Part shown: piece by piece, positions 11,201 through 18,621 of the stretch | How the letters are laid out: the number at the start of each line of letters is the position of its first letter | Position numbering within the stretch: position 1 is the stretch's first letter | Source: an uncultured Shimia sp. | Lineage (GTDB): Bacteria; Pseudomonadota; Alphaproteobacteria; Rhodobacterales; Rhodobacteraceae | NCBI GenBank assembly: GCA_937897325.1 | Contig: CALCOY010000079.1 | Coordinates: forward strand, 1 to 43,241 | Reading direction: 5' to 3' | Length of the DNA: 43,241 bases | The notes under the pieces: generated by a model | The model's input: only the letters and a program-made list of their open reading frames with translations | Database searches by the model: none | Told to the model about the DNA's origin: nothing | Position numbers and translations under genes: made by a program

Positions 11201-14100
11201 ATCATACGGGCAGCGTTGCGTGTGTTTCCCCACAGATCGTAGTTCCCACTGCCTGTCGTGATCTGAAGAAAGGCATCATCCGCATCACCGCTCAGTTGGT
11301 ATGCGGCCCCTTCCGGCAGCACGACATCCCACCGCCCTGCCAGGGAGGACGTGTGAAAGTCGTCCGATCCGAATTCAGGCAAGGGCGGCGTGCCGACAGT
11401 CAACGTGACAGTGGCCGTCTCAGTGCTCGTCCCGTCAGACACCGTGTAGGTAAAGAAATCGTAGCCTTGGAAGCCTGCGTTCGGCTGATAGGTGAAGGTG
11501 CCATCGCCGTTGTCAACAAGCGATCCGAAGTCGGGATCGCTGACGGAAACAACTGTCATAACATCGCCGTCGGGCTCGAAATCATTGGCAAGAAGATCTG
11601 CCTCGGTCAGGACGAGGTCAGTGTCGAGGTCAACGGAAAACGCGTCATCCTCGGGTTCTGGAGGCGCAGTGATGCCATCTTCCGTCAGGATCAGATCGGC
11701 ATCGCTTTGGACGTAGTCGACCTGCGCGGTGAACCCACCAGAAGCCCCGGTGCTGCCCGCGAAGACACCCGCCTGCGACACTGTCATCACATGAGTCAGC
11801 GTACCAGCCGTCGTCCAAGTCTCACCGTCTTCGGAGAATGCAAAGGTGAAGTCATCACCCGAGCGTTCGATCCGCAATTGCGCACCTGCTGTCGGCGCAA
11901 TCGCCGTGCGAAACGCCGTAGAAGAGCTTCCGTTGACCGTAATCGCAGCAAAGGCATAAAGCTGACCGCCATCAGAATAGGTGTCAAAACGCAGCCAATT
12001 GCCGGCGTCCCCTTCGATCAGGAAACCCTGCATCTGAAAACGTTCTGTTGGTGTTGACAGAAAACGCGCCTCAAGCCCGAAATCCTCATCTGCCACGATT
12101 TGCATGGCACGCGCGGCATTATTGACGTTCCAGATGTCGTAGTTGCCGGGCCCTGTGGACAGGCTCAGGAAGGATTCGATACCTTCCGCGCCCAGACCTT
12201 GCGACGTGCCGATAGGCGTCGTGACAATCCAGCCAGCAGCAAGTGGCCCATCGTGGAAGTCGTCCGAGCTGAATTCGGGCGGTGTATCGACGGTGACGTT
12301 GACGGTTGCGGTGTCGGTGAGGTCTCCGTCAGTGATCGTGTAGCTGAAGCTGTCAGGCCCGGTATAGCCGGTGTCGGGCGTGTAGCTCCAGGTGCCGTCG
12401 CCATTGTCAACGAGCGTGCCGTGGTCGGGCTGCGTAAAGCCCGTCACCGTGACAGGATCGCCTTCAGGGTCGCTGTCATTGGCTACCAAATCCGCCGTGT
12501 CGATCACGATCGGCGTGTCGGTGTAAGCCGTTACCGCATCGTCCTGCGCATCGGGCGCCAGATTGCCCTGCACCGCCGCGCCGTCTTCCAGGGTCAGCGG
12601 ATCCAGCGAAGTCTCGAAATAGTCGACCTGCGCGGTAAAGCCCGTCGCACCCGCCGTGTTGCCTGCGAACACACCCGCCGAGGCCACCGAAATCGCATGC
12701 GTGAAGCTGCCCGCCGTGACCCAGCCAGCGCCGTCCAGCGAATAGAGCATGGTCCAAAGATCACCCTCGCGCGACACACGCAGATAGGGCGCCACACCGC
12801 CCGGGATAACGACACTGATCCGCGCCGCCGAGGCGCCATCTACCGTGACCGCCGCAAAGGCGCGCAGCACGTTGCCGTCCGAATAGGTGTCGAAGCGGAT
12901 CCAGTTGTTGGCGTCCTGCTCCACCAGCAGGCCCTGCATCTGGTAGCGCTCGGACGGCGTCGACAGGAAGCGCGCCCCGATTACAAAATCGGTGTCTGCC
13001 GTCGTCTGAAGCGCCCGGGCCGTATTGTTGCTATTCCAGATGTCATAGCCGCCATCCGGCGTGACCAGGTTCAGCCAGGCATCATCCGCATCCGACGCCA
13101 GAGAAGACCCAATCCCCCCAGGACCCTCAATCCGCCAGAACCCGTCCAATACAAAACCAGAAAAATCGTCAGAAAATGCATGCGCCGCCAAGGGCGGTGT
13201 ATCGACGGTGACGTTGACGGTTGCGGTGTCGGTGAGGTCTCCGTCAGTGATCGTGTAGCTGAAGCTGTCAGGCCCGGTATAGCCGGTGTCGGGCGTGTAG
13301 CTCCAGGTGCCGTCGCCATTGTCAACGAGCGTGCCGTGGTCGGGCTGCGTAAAGCCCGTCACCGTGACAGGATCGCCTTCAGGGTCGCTGTCATTGGCTA
13401 CCAAATCCGCCGTGTCGATCACGATCGGCGTGTCGGTGTAAGCCGTTACCGCATCGTCCTGCGCATCGGGCGCCAGATTGCCCTGCACCGCCGCGCCGTC
13501 TTCCAGGGTCAGCGGATCCAGCGAAGTCTCGAAATAGTCGACCTGCGCGGTAAAGCCCGTCGCACCCGCCGTGTTGCCTGCGAACACACCCGCCGAGGCC
13601 ACCGAAATCGCATGCGTGAAGCTGCCCGCCGTGACCCAGCCAGCGCCGTCCAGCGAATAGAGCATGGTCCAAAGATCACCCTCGCGCGACACACGCAGAT
13701 AGGGCGCCACACCGCCCGGGATAACGACACTGATCCGCGCCGCCGAGGCGCCATCTACCGTGACCGCCGCAAAGGCGCGCAGCACGTTGCCGTCCGAATA
13801 GGTGTCGAAGCGGATCCAGTTGTTGGCGTCCTGCTCCACCAGCAGGCCCTGCATCTGGTAGCGCTCGGACGGCGTCGACAGGAAGCGCGCCCCGATTACA
13901 AAATCGGTGTCTGCCGTCGTCTGAAGCGCCCGGGCCGTATTGTTGCTATTCCAGATGTCATAGCCGCCATCCGGCGTGACCAGGTTCAGCCAGGCATCAT
14001 CCGCATCCGACGCCAGAGAAGACCCAATCCCCCCAGGACCCTCAATCCGCCAGAACCCGTCCAATACAAAACCAGAAAAATCGTCAGAAGTTCCCACCAT
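8215..14100 (-). CDS. Large repetitive extracellular protein with five concanavalin-like/cadherin-like modules
   Basis: A 1961-residue protein, acidic and almost free of cysteine, made of five modules of about 300 residues (starting near 4, 309, 611, 906 and 1211). Each module opens with a beta-sandwich resembling DUF1349/concanavalin-like folds (SDDF..., then the pattern NTARALQ) and closes with a cadherin-like domain containing VANDSDPEGDP or a variant. Modules 1 and 2 are identical. Residues about 1513-1961 hold other beta-rich domains and a stretch near 1830-1870 (DVFVGAGGSDVFVFGD) that resembles degenerate RTX calcium-binding or serralysin C-terminal sequence. There is no N-terminal signal peptide, so type I secretion through a C-terminal signal is the likely route. 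ATG at 14100 is preferred; an in-frame TTG lies at 14109. Its place behind the polysaccharide operon suggests a cell-surface or matrix adhesin, which is inference. Confidence 0.85.
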   Translation of the reverse strand: MVGTSDDFSGFVLDGFWRIEGPGGIGSSLASDADDAWLNLVTPDGGYDIWNSNNTARALQTTADTDFVIGARFLSTPSERYQMQGLLVEQDANNWIRFDTYSDGNVLRAFAAVTVDGASAARISVVIPGGVAPYLRVSREGDLWTMLYSLDGAGWVTAGSFTHAISVASAGVFAGNTAGATGFTAQVDYFETSLDPLTLEDGAAVQGNLAPDAQDDAVTAYTDTPIVIDTADLVANDSDPEGDPVTVTGFTQPDHGTLVDNGDGTWSYTPDTGYTGPDSFSYTITDGDLTDTATVNVTVDTPPLAAHAFSDDFSGFVLDGFWRIEGPGGIGSSLASDADDAWLNLVTPDGGYDIWNSNNTARALQTTADTDFVIGARFLSTPSERYQMQGLLVEQDANNWIRFDTYSDGNVLRAFAAVTVDGASAARISVVIPGGVAPYLRVSREGDLWTMLYSLDGAGWVTAGSFTHAISVASAGVFAGNTAGATGFTAQVDYFETSLDPLTLEDGAAVQGNLAPDAQDDAVTAYTDTPIVIDTADLVANDSDPEGDPVTVTGFTQPDHGTLVDNGDGTWSYTPDTGYTGPDSFSYTITDGDLTDTATVNVTVDTPPEFSSDDFHDGPLAAGWIVTTPIGTSQGLGAEGIESFLSLSTGPGNYDIWNVNNAARAMQIVADEDFGLEARFLSTPTERFQMQGFLIEGDAGNWLRFDTYSDGGQLYAFAAITVNGSSSTAFRTAIAPTAGAQLRIERSGDDFTFAFSEDGETWTTAGTLTHVMTVSQAGVFAGSTGASGGFTAQVDYVQSDADLILTEDGITAPPEPEDDAFSVDLDTDLVLTEADLLANDFEPDGDVMTVVSVSDPDFGSLVDNGDGTFTYQPNAGFQGYDFFTYTVSDGTSTETATVTLTVGTPPLPEFGSDDFHTSSLAGRWDVVLPEGAAYQLSGDADDAFLQITTGSGNYDLWGNTRNAARMMQDVTDEDFTLEARFISTPSQQHQMHGFLIEADESNWLRYDLYSDGGNLYAFAALTENGRTTVVEKERVDVSTQFIRLERVGDTFTFAYSQDGEIWTIAGGRTHQMVVTQTGIFAGSVGAEANLTAQIDYVEAGADPILDEDAGYEPPPAPPVTGADSFSMDPGTTLAFTAADLLANDSDINKDPLTIVAIEDPANGTINDLGGGNYVYTPDVGFEGTETFTYTVSDGTETTVGNVSILVEFFDAVSDDFSGAALAPVWEFEGIAGQAYVGYEGDDAFATIVSPAGVPVSASGTMTTPRILQDVLDLDLQIAAGFLTEPALQYQEHGLLVIQDDKNWIRFDLAFTGSTLTLIVGMIVDGKTTYPLFDSIGYGVVEELRVTREGDDWVFEYRGNGSDWIEAYTYTRAMEVSQVGVFAGSTSFTGEIPGYTAHVDYFENSLQPIVNEDSSYVPQNHAPVANDDAIGVADDVTFSLDDLLANDYDPDVGDTMSVVAIGTPDHGILTNNGDGTYTYVPDEGFEGMDSLTYTVSDGTLTADATLTLDVQEPIDLWYGEVQSFGSPGLGQRAINILGKVSEDVTELAYSLNGGELRSLSIGPDTRRLQENGDFNIDINYTELDGSAADDLVTIYATLDNGAVFSQDVTVEYEADNDWDKNYAIDWENVTNIQDAVLVADGTWSHDANGVRPVDLGYDRLLVLGDQSWDNYELNLSITTHDLQNVDPLGRDGGGFAIGMLWDGHTSGRFAGWQPASGYEPGASFFFTHLFKSHSYHNFSEVLGVDKMSLEEDATYNFTVRVEQVGIYDRLYSLKVWEEGEVEPLDWTLQTTETFSLEEAPATGSLYLNAHYFDVTFGDLTVTEITGNDIIQGDDTNEIMIAADVGSVAPGRDEIDVFVGAGGSDVFVFGDSDGTFYDDGNGATAGQADYGFVWDFEKDIDQVQLAGSAADYILTEDHTGLTAGTAVWHLGTGGDADELVGLLNGVYGLNLTDENFIYDALTA
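12277..13174 (-). repeat. 898-bp direct repeat, copy A (module 2)
   Basis: This copy encodes the second module of the large surface protein. Compared by eye with copy B at an offset of exactly 915 bp, it shows no difference from the GGGC at 12277 to AGAA at 13174, including third codon positions. The copies are separated by 17 bp (13175-13191). Module size of 305 codons keeps the frame. Confidence 0.9.
13192..14089 (-). repeat. 898-bp direct repeat, copy B (module 1)
   Basis: This copy encodes the first module and begins only about a dozen nucleotides after the start codon. It is identical to copy A as far as can be read, while modules 3 to 5 have clearly diverged. That pattern indicates recent unequal exchange or gene conversion, and means copy number may vary between strains or be mis-assembled. 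Confidence 0.9.
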
Positions 14101-14448
14101 GATACTCAAAACCCATTCCCAAAAAAGCCGCGATTAAATGGTTAACATTATAGGCCTCATGTCTTCGGCCTGAAAAGCTGTGGAATGAATTATTCACGAC
14201 GAACTTGCGGATCCGCAGTTTTATCATTGTTTTCATGAGATTTTTTTCAGCACCACACGCCCTTCCGACACACCTTCGACCGGGCCAAAACCGATACCGC
14301 ACACCCTAGAGAACAAGATTTGACCGCTCGCACGACTAGCGGTTGAGAATCAGATAAGGCAAATTTCTCGGATGCCGTGTTTTCGGCGATTTTATGCCGG
14401 TATGATGTCTAACTGCCAGCGAATTTCTGACCATCGACGACATAACCT
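14101..14448. other. AT-rich intergenic region upstream of the large surface protein
   Basis: No credible gene is seen. The first 150 bp beside the surface-protein start are AT-rich, with TTAA at 14134 and 14142, and probably contain its promoter. The rest reads as non-coding in all frames. No clear hairpin terminator was found. Confidence 0.5.
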
Positions 14449-14787
14449 ATGATCTCAAAACAGTGTCCGATTTGTTTCAGAGTTTCGCCTGCTGATCGCG
14501 AGCTCAGCAGTGTTCGGTCGTCCTCCCGCGTAGCGATACCTGCGGATGTAGAAGAGCGCCTCCTCTGTGCCCTGACCGAGTTAGGCCAGGTGACTTACGC
14601 CGCGAACGTTTCAGGCATGGCACGCCGCTCTTTGTATAATCGCAGGTGCCGCGACGCAGACTTCGCCGCTGGGTGGGACGATACGCGCGAAGCCTTTGAA
14701 GAAACCCTGACGCCGCGGGCTATTGGAACTGCCTTACATATGGGCACGGGCCATTGGGTATCCGGCCCCGGCCCGGATCGGTGCTAA
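14449..14787 (+). pseudogene. Probable remnant of a terminase-small-subunit-like helix-turn-helix protein
   Basis: The 112-residue open frame contains a recognisable core: LTELGQVTYAANVSGMARRS, then LYNRRCRDADFAAGWDDTRE. This resembles the N-terminal helix-turn-helix of phage terminase small subunits and related proteins (pattern: growing A..G, RRTVYNRR, DPEFAAAWDEA). The residues before and after it look unrelated to the family and the frame ends soon afterwards. I therefore read it as a fragment of a once longer gene rather than an active protein. It might still be a short DNA-binding protein. No other phage genes lie nearby. Confidence 0.35.
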
Positions 14788-14885
14788 GCGCGCCAGTCAT
14801 CAGTGGCAATGATGTCGAAACACTAGATGTTTACGGCACGGCATGCGACGCCTGCTGGGGAAGCGGCAGGCAAAGGACGCGACTG

Positions 14886-15524
14886 ATGACGACGCTATAC
14901 ACGTGGACCACCCCAAACGGACGGAAGATTTCGATAGCGTTGGAGGAGTTGGGCCTGCCCTACGAAGCCAGGGCGATCGACATCACAAAAGGGGATCAGA
15001 ACGACGCTGACTTTCGGGCACTGAACCCAAATGGCAAGATCCCAGTTCTGGTCGAGGAAGACGGACGGATTGTGAACGAATCCAATGCAATCCTTCTCTA
15101 CCTCGCCGAAAAGTCAGGGCAATTTGTGCCAAAGCATGGCACACAGGCCTATTGGGACATGTTGGAATGGTTGATGTGGCAGGCCAGCGGCTTTGGTCCC
15201 ATGCTTGGCCAAGCGCATCACTTTCTGCGCTACAATCGGGGGAAGTCGGAGTATTCCGAGCAACGCTTTCACGCGGAAGCAGAACGCCTTTACGGGATCC
15301 TGGATCAGAAACTGACTGGACAGGCATACATGCTGAAAGAGATGTCAATCCTCGAATTCGCGATATGGCCGTGGGTGTCCCGCTTCGAGCATCACGAGGT
15401 CGACCTGAGTGCCTACCCGGCGGTGTGCGACTGGTACTTACGCCTGGCTGAGCGGCCCGGCTTTGCCAAGGGATACATTCAGCCGTTTGAAGTGGAGCCA
15501 ATCCCGCTGCCAAAAGATGCCTAG
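14886..15524 (+). CDS. Glutathione S-transferase, YfcG-like
   Basis: A 212-residue cytosolic glutathione transferase. The N-terminal thioredoxin-like domain begins TTLYTWTTPNGRKISIALEE, continues through the cis-proline segment NPNGKIPVLV and the glutathione-contacting NESNAILLYLAE, and is followed by an all-helical C-terminal domain. These features fit the Nu/YfcG group, which often has disulfide reductase rather than conjugating activity. The ATG at 14886 was chosen because the domain starts at residue 2 and AAAGGA lies about 10 nt upstream; the frame is open earlier but that part is not family-like. An inverted repeat (GCCTGC...GCAGGC, 14850-14871) sits in the leader. The gene converges on the IclR gene and may support the neighbouring catabolic genes. 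Confidence 0.9.
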   Translation: MTTLYTWTTPNGRKISIALEELGLPYEARAIDITKGDQNDADFRALNPNGKIPVLVEEDGRIVNESNAILLYLAEKSGQFVPKHGTQAYWDMLEWLMWQASGFGPMLGQAHHFLRYNRGKSEYSEQRFHAEAERLYGILDQKLTGQAYMLKEMSILEFAIWPWVSRFEHHEVDLSAYPAVCDWYLRLAERPGFAKGYIQPFEVEPIPLPKDA

Positions 15525-15567
15525 GTTCCGGCCTCATAGCGAATGAATGACGCGGGGGGCCGGGGCG

Positions 15568-15598
15568 ATGGCGGAGAAGAAGGCTCCAAACGCGCCAT
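15568..15598. terminator. Possible bidirectional hairpin between the GST and IclR genes
   Basis: ATGGCG at 15568 pairs with CGCCAT ending at 15598, with a nested GGAG/CTCC. It lies in the 170-bp gap between two convergent genes, where a terminator is expected. There is no T-run on either strand, so it is only a candidate. Confidence 0.25.
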
Positions 15599-15694
15599 CC
15601 GCACATCGCTCAACCAGCAAAGATCAGACACGCTCCCCGCTCACATCCAGAGGCCTAGTTCAAACAGCACAGCGCACATCAACGGACTCTGAGC

Positions 15695-16480
15695 CTAGTC
15701 GCTGGCTTGAATGATGTCTTCCAGTTGCGCGCGCGCGTCACTTAGCTCGTCAAGGAACTGACGCAGATCATCCAACCGGTGGCGCTGAACAGGCGCATGA
15801 ATGGATAATGTCGTCAGCAGGCGTCCCTGGTCATCCCGAACGGCGACAGCGATGGCGGCCATACCCTCCATGAATTCCTGATCATCGGTGGAATATCCCT
15901 GCGAACGCGTCTGATCAAGTTCTGACAGAAGCGCGCCGCTTTCGGTGATCGTTTGATCTGTCTTTCGCTCCAGCTCTGCCGCGCCGAGGAAGCGTTTCAA
16001 CCGCTCTAGTCGCAGCGACGACAGATAGAGCTTCCCACTTGCTGTGCAGTGAAAGGGCACCTGCGTGCCCACGGGCAATTGGATGCGCAGGGGCCAATGG
16101 GTTTCAACCCGATCAAGATAGACCATCCCGTACCGTCCGGGTGCCGCGAGATTGCAGGTCTCCCCAACTTTTTCGGCGAGGTTCTTCATAATCAAGAGCC
16201 GCTCTGTCCGCACCCGCTGTGAGGACAGGGTGTTGGCGGACAATTGGCGCAACCGGTGGCCGGGGCCATAGGACCTGCCGTCAAGATCGCGCTGCAGAAA
16301 CCCCTCATCCTCTGCCGTGGTCAGAAGGCGATGAACAGTTGCCTTCGGCAGATCCAACGCAGTGCTCATCGCGGCGGGAGTGACGGGCACACCTTCGCGG
16401 GCCACCTGCTCAATCAGCAGCAAAAGCCGTAGGTTCGTTGGAATATGTCCTTTCACATCATCCGGCAGATCGTCACGCAT
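15695..16480 (-). CDS. IclR-family transcriptional regulator
   Basis: A 261-residue regulator with the two IclR domains: an N-terminal winged helix at about residues 16-78 (LRLLLLIEQVAREG, LDLPKATVHRLLTTAEDEGF) and a GAF-like effector domain after residue 100 (MVYLDRVETHWPLRIQ, VPFHCTASGKLYLS, GYSTDDQEFMEGMAAIAVAV). Length and layout are standard. It is the distal gene of a minus-strand operon, 9 nt after the TRAP large permease. The arrangement suggests that it senses the transported substrate or a metabolite and controls this operon and perhaps the divergent GMC oxidoreductase. IclR proteins can repress or activate; which applies here is unknown. Confidence 0.92.
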   Translation of the reverse strand: MRDDLPDDVKGHIPTNLRLLLLIEQVAREGVPVTPAAMSTALDLPKATVHRLLTTAEDEGFLQRDLDGRSYGPGHRLRQLSANTLSSQRVRTERLLIMKNLAEKVGETCNLAAPGRYGMVYLDRVETHWPLRIQLPVGTQVPFHCTASGKLYLSSLRLERLKRFLGAAELERKTDQTITESGALLSELDQTRSQGYSTDDQEFMEGMAAIAVAVRDDQGRLLTTLSIHAPVQRHRLDDLRQFLDELSDARAQLEDIIQASD

Positions 16481-16489
16481 GGTCCCAGT

Positions 16490-17848
16490 CTAGCGGTTGG
16501 GCAGAAGAAACAGCGCCAGCTCCGGTGTTAGCGAGACAAAGACCCAGACGCCAATTAGCGCCACCAAATAGGGCACCGTATAGCGAAGCAAACGGAAATA
16601 TGGCACGCCCGTTACACCGGACGCCACGTAAAGGTTCAGACCGTAGGGCGGTGTGATGAAACCGATGGAGGCACCGACGAGGAAGATCACCGAGAAGTGC
16701 ACGGGATCGACACCGACGCTGGCCGCGATTGGGGCCAGAATAGGGGCGAGGATAATCGTGACCGGCAGACTTTCGAGGATCATGCCAGAAAAGAAGACGA
16801 TCGCCATGGCGGTGAATAGCACAGCGTAGTAGCCACCCATGGACGTCACGAAATCACCGATCACCTGCTGGGCGCCCAGAAGCGACAGGATTTGCTGCAT
16901 GACGACAGAGATCGCGATCAGCGGCGCCAGAATACCGGTGATCTGGGCAGAGCGCATAACGATGCTCGGGATCTCGGGGATGGTAAAGCCTTCGACGACG
17001 AGCATCTCGGCATAGGATTTCTCGGTCCAGTCCTTGTCCTGGCGCATCCGCAGGACCTTGCTTACGACCCAGCTGAGCAGACCCGCGATCAAACAAAAGC
17101 CGACAGTCACGCCCGCCGCTTCGGTGGGTGAGAACTTGCCCGTGTAGATGCCCCAAAGAACCAGTCCGATGGCGAAAAAGCCGAGCCAGGCGCCAAAGGC
17201 GGTTTTCAGGACGCGGTTCAGTTGCAACGGAATCAGGTAGCCCCAGCCGTTCATGCGGCAAATGATCCAGCAGGCCAGTTGCATACCGACGACCATCAAT
17301 GCGCCGGGTATGATGCCAGCAACAAAGAGATCCGAGATCGGCAGGTTGAGCAGGAAGCCATAGACGATAAAGATAATTGACGGTGGGATAATGATCCCGA
17401 CGGTGCCGCCCGCAGCGGCCGTCGCGGCAGAGAAGCGTTCATCGTAGCCACCCTTGACCATTTCGGGATGCAGCATCGAGCCGATCGTCGCCGTCGTCGC
17501 CGAGTTCGACCCAGAGATCGCGGCAAAAAGACCGCAGGCACCTAGCGAGGCCATCGCAAGGCCGCCGCGCAACCAACCGAGGCAGGCATAGGCAAAATCG
17601 CTGAGCCGTCGGGCGATCCCAGATTTGTTGATCAGATCCCCCGTGAGAATGAAAAGCGGCATGGCGAGCAGCGCAAAACCCTTGTTAAAGACGTTCATGA
17701 GTTCTGCGCCCATGTTGTCGAGCGTCAGACCCAGCACGAAAGAACAGCCGATGACCCAATAAGCAATGACCAGAAGAACCGGCACACCGAACATGAACAG
17801 GACCGTCACGCCCAGCGAAATCAATGTGATAAGTGTTCCGTCAGTCAT
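16490..17848 (-). CDS. dctM: TRAP transporter large permease, DctM type
   Basis: A 452-residue integral membrane protein with about a dozen hydrophobic helices and the DctM hallmarks NKGFALLAMPLFILTGDLIN and SGSNSATTATIGSMLHPEM in the first half, and FITPPYGLNLYVASGV near the C-terminus. DctM is the ion-coupled translocation channel of tripartite ATP-independent periplasmic transporters. Its ATG at 17848 overlaps the TGA of the small permease gene by 4 nt; an in-frame TTG at 17851 was not preferred. It works with the DctQ and DctP proteins encoded upstream. The SBP length and sequence suggest an organic-acid or similar anionic ligand, but the substrate cannot be read from the permease. Confidence 0.94.
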   Translation of the reverse strand: MTDGTLITLISLGVTVLFMFGVPVLLVIAYWVIGCSFVLGLTLDNMGAELMNVFNKGFALLAMPLFILTGDLINKSGIARRLSDFAYACLGWLRGGLAMASLGACGLFAAISGSNSATTATIGSMLHPEMVKGGYDERFSAATAAAGGTVGIIIPPSIIFIVYGFLLNLPISDLFVAGIIPGALMVVGMQLACWIICRMNGWGYLIPLQLNRVLKTAFGAWLGFFAIGLVLWGIYTGKFSPTEAAGVTVGFCLIAGLLSWVVSKVLRMRQDKDWTEKSYAEMLVVEGFTIPEIPSIVMRSAQITGILAPLIAISVVMQQILSLLGAQQVIGDFVTSMGGYYAVLFTAMAIVFFSGMILESLPVTIILAPILAPIAASVGVDPVHFSVIFLVGASIGFITPPYGLNLYVASGVTGVPYFRLLRYTVPYLVALIGVWVFVSLTPELALFLLPNR

Positions 17849-18513
17849 CAATCCGCTCCGATCACGGCTTGCTTGATCAGTTGTTCACCGCTGCGGTAAT
17901 TGCGCATATCGTCCTGTATGTTTTGCACCGCACGGGCGCACATGAGCGCTGCGGCGATCGGTGCGGTGATCAAGAACCACCACTGCATTGTGTTGTCGGT
18001 GCCCAGCACAATCTGGAAGTTTGAGGCAGAGTTCGCCGTCAGGCGCAGCGTTGTCACGAACAGGATCAGCGCGAAACCGAACCACAGAAAGAAGTCCATC
18101 CACAGGCAGGCCATCTGTCCTCCACGTGGCATCTTGGTGCGAAACTCACTGAAGCTTAAATGCGTGCGCAGGCGTATGTTATAGGCAGCCCCGAACCATG
18201 CCATGATCATGAAAAGGAACGGCGGGATCGTTGTGGACCACGGCTCCTGATTGGCGAAAATGAAACGGTCGACCACACCCCAGAAGATGATAAAGGCAAT
18301 CGCCAGGTAGCTGCCCACCATGATTGTTCGCTCGATAAAGCGTTCGATGAAGGGCACCTTGTTGTAGATCCACGAGATCAAAATGCCTGCAAGCAGCAGG
18401 ACTATCACACTCAGGTACCATATTGCGTTGCTTCGCAAGGCGTTGCGAATTTCAAAACTGTCCTGAGACGCAAGGGCCGAAAAGATCGTCCCGATATCCG
18501 ATACGATAGACAC
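17848..18513 (-). CDS. dctQ: TRAP transporter small permease, DctQ type
   Basis: A 221-residue membrane protein with four predicted helices (around residues 32-50, 65-85, 108-128 and 150-172), the DctQ topology. It pairs with DctM to form the membrane complex of the TRAP transporter. The N-terminal 30 residues before the first helix are longer than in the shortest DctQ proteins but not unusual. The gene overlaps dctM by 4 nt and follows dctP after a 108-bp gap that contains a strong hairpin. Sequence conservation in DctQ is low, so the assignment rests on topology and on position between dctP and dctM. Confidence 0.88.
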   Translation of the reverse strand: MSIVSDIGTIFSALASQDSFEIRNALRSNAIWYLSVIVLLLAGILISWIYNKVPFIERFIERTIMVGSYLAIAFIIFWGVVDRFIFANQEPWSTTIPPFLFMIMAWFGAAYNIRLRTHLSFSEFRTKMPRGGQMACLWMDFFLWFGFALILFVTTLRLTANSASNFQIVLGTDNTMQWWFLITAPIAAALMCARAVQNIQDDMRNYRSGEQLIKQAVIGAD

Positions 18514-18573
18514 GCGCTGTCCCTCCCATGATGCCCGCTTGCAGACTTTGGCCTGTCTTGGCTGCGAACAAAA

Positions 18574-18603
18574 GGGGCGGTCCCCGGATTTAAGGGGCCG
18601 CCC
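18574..18603 (-). terminator. Stem-loop between dctP and dctQ
   Basis: GGGCGG and CCCC (18575-18585) pair with GGGG and CCGCCC (18594-18603): ten base pairs with a one-base bulge and an 8-nt loop. On the transcribed strand it is followed by CTTTTG. It lies downstream of the dctP stop. In TRAP and ABC operons such hairpins commonly allow more binding protein than permease to be made, by partial termination or mRNA 3'-end protection. Confidence 0.65.
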
Positions 18604-18621
18604 GCTTTCAGAAGATCGCGG

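Noticed and set aside
12100-14145. A 681-codon open frame on the plus strand opposite the two identical modules
   Set aside because: It is an antisense frame that repeats because the modules repeat. It is rich in arginine and has no domain or start signal, and the minus-strand frame has clear cadherin-like and concanavalin-like domains.
14134-14145. TTAA-N4-TTAA upstream of the surface protein, also at 35440-35451 before the giant gene, as a shared regulatory site
   Set aside because: The CtrA consensus needs seven bases between the halves. Both sites lie in AT-rich DNA at very different distances from the start codons, so chance is the simpler explanation.
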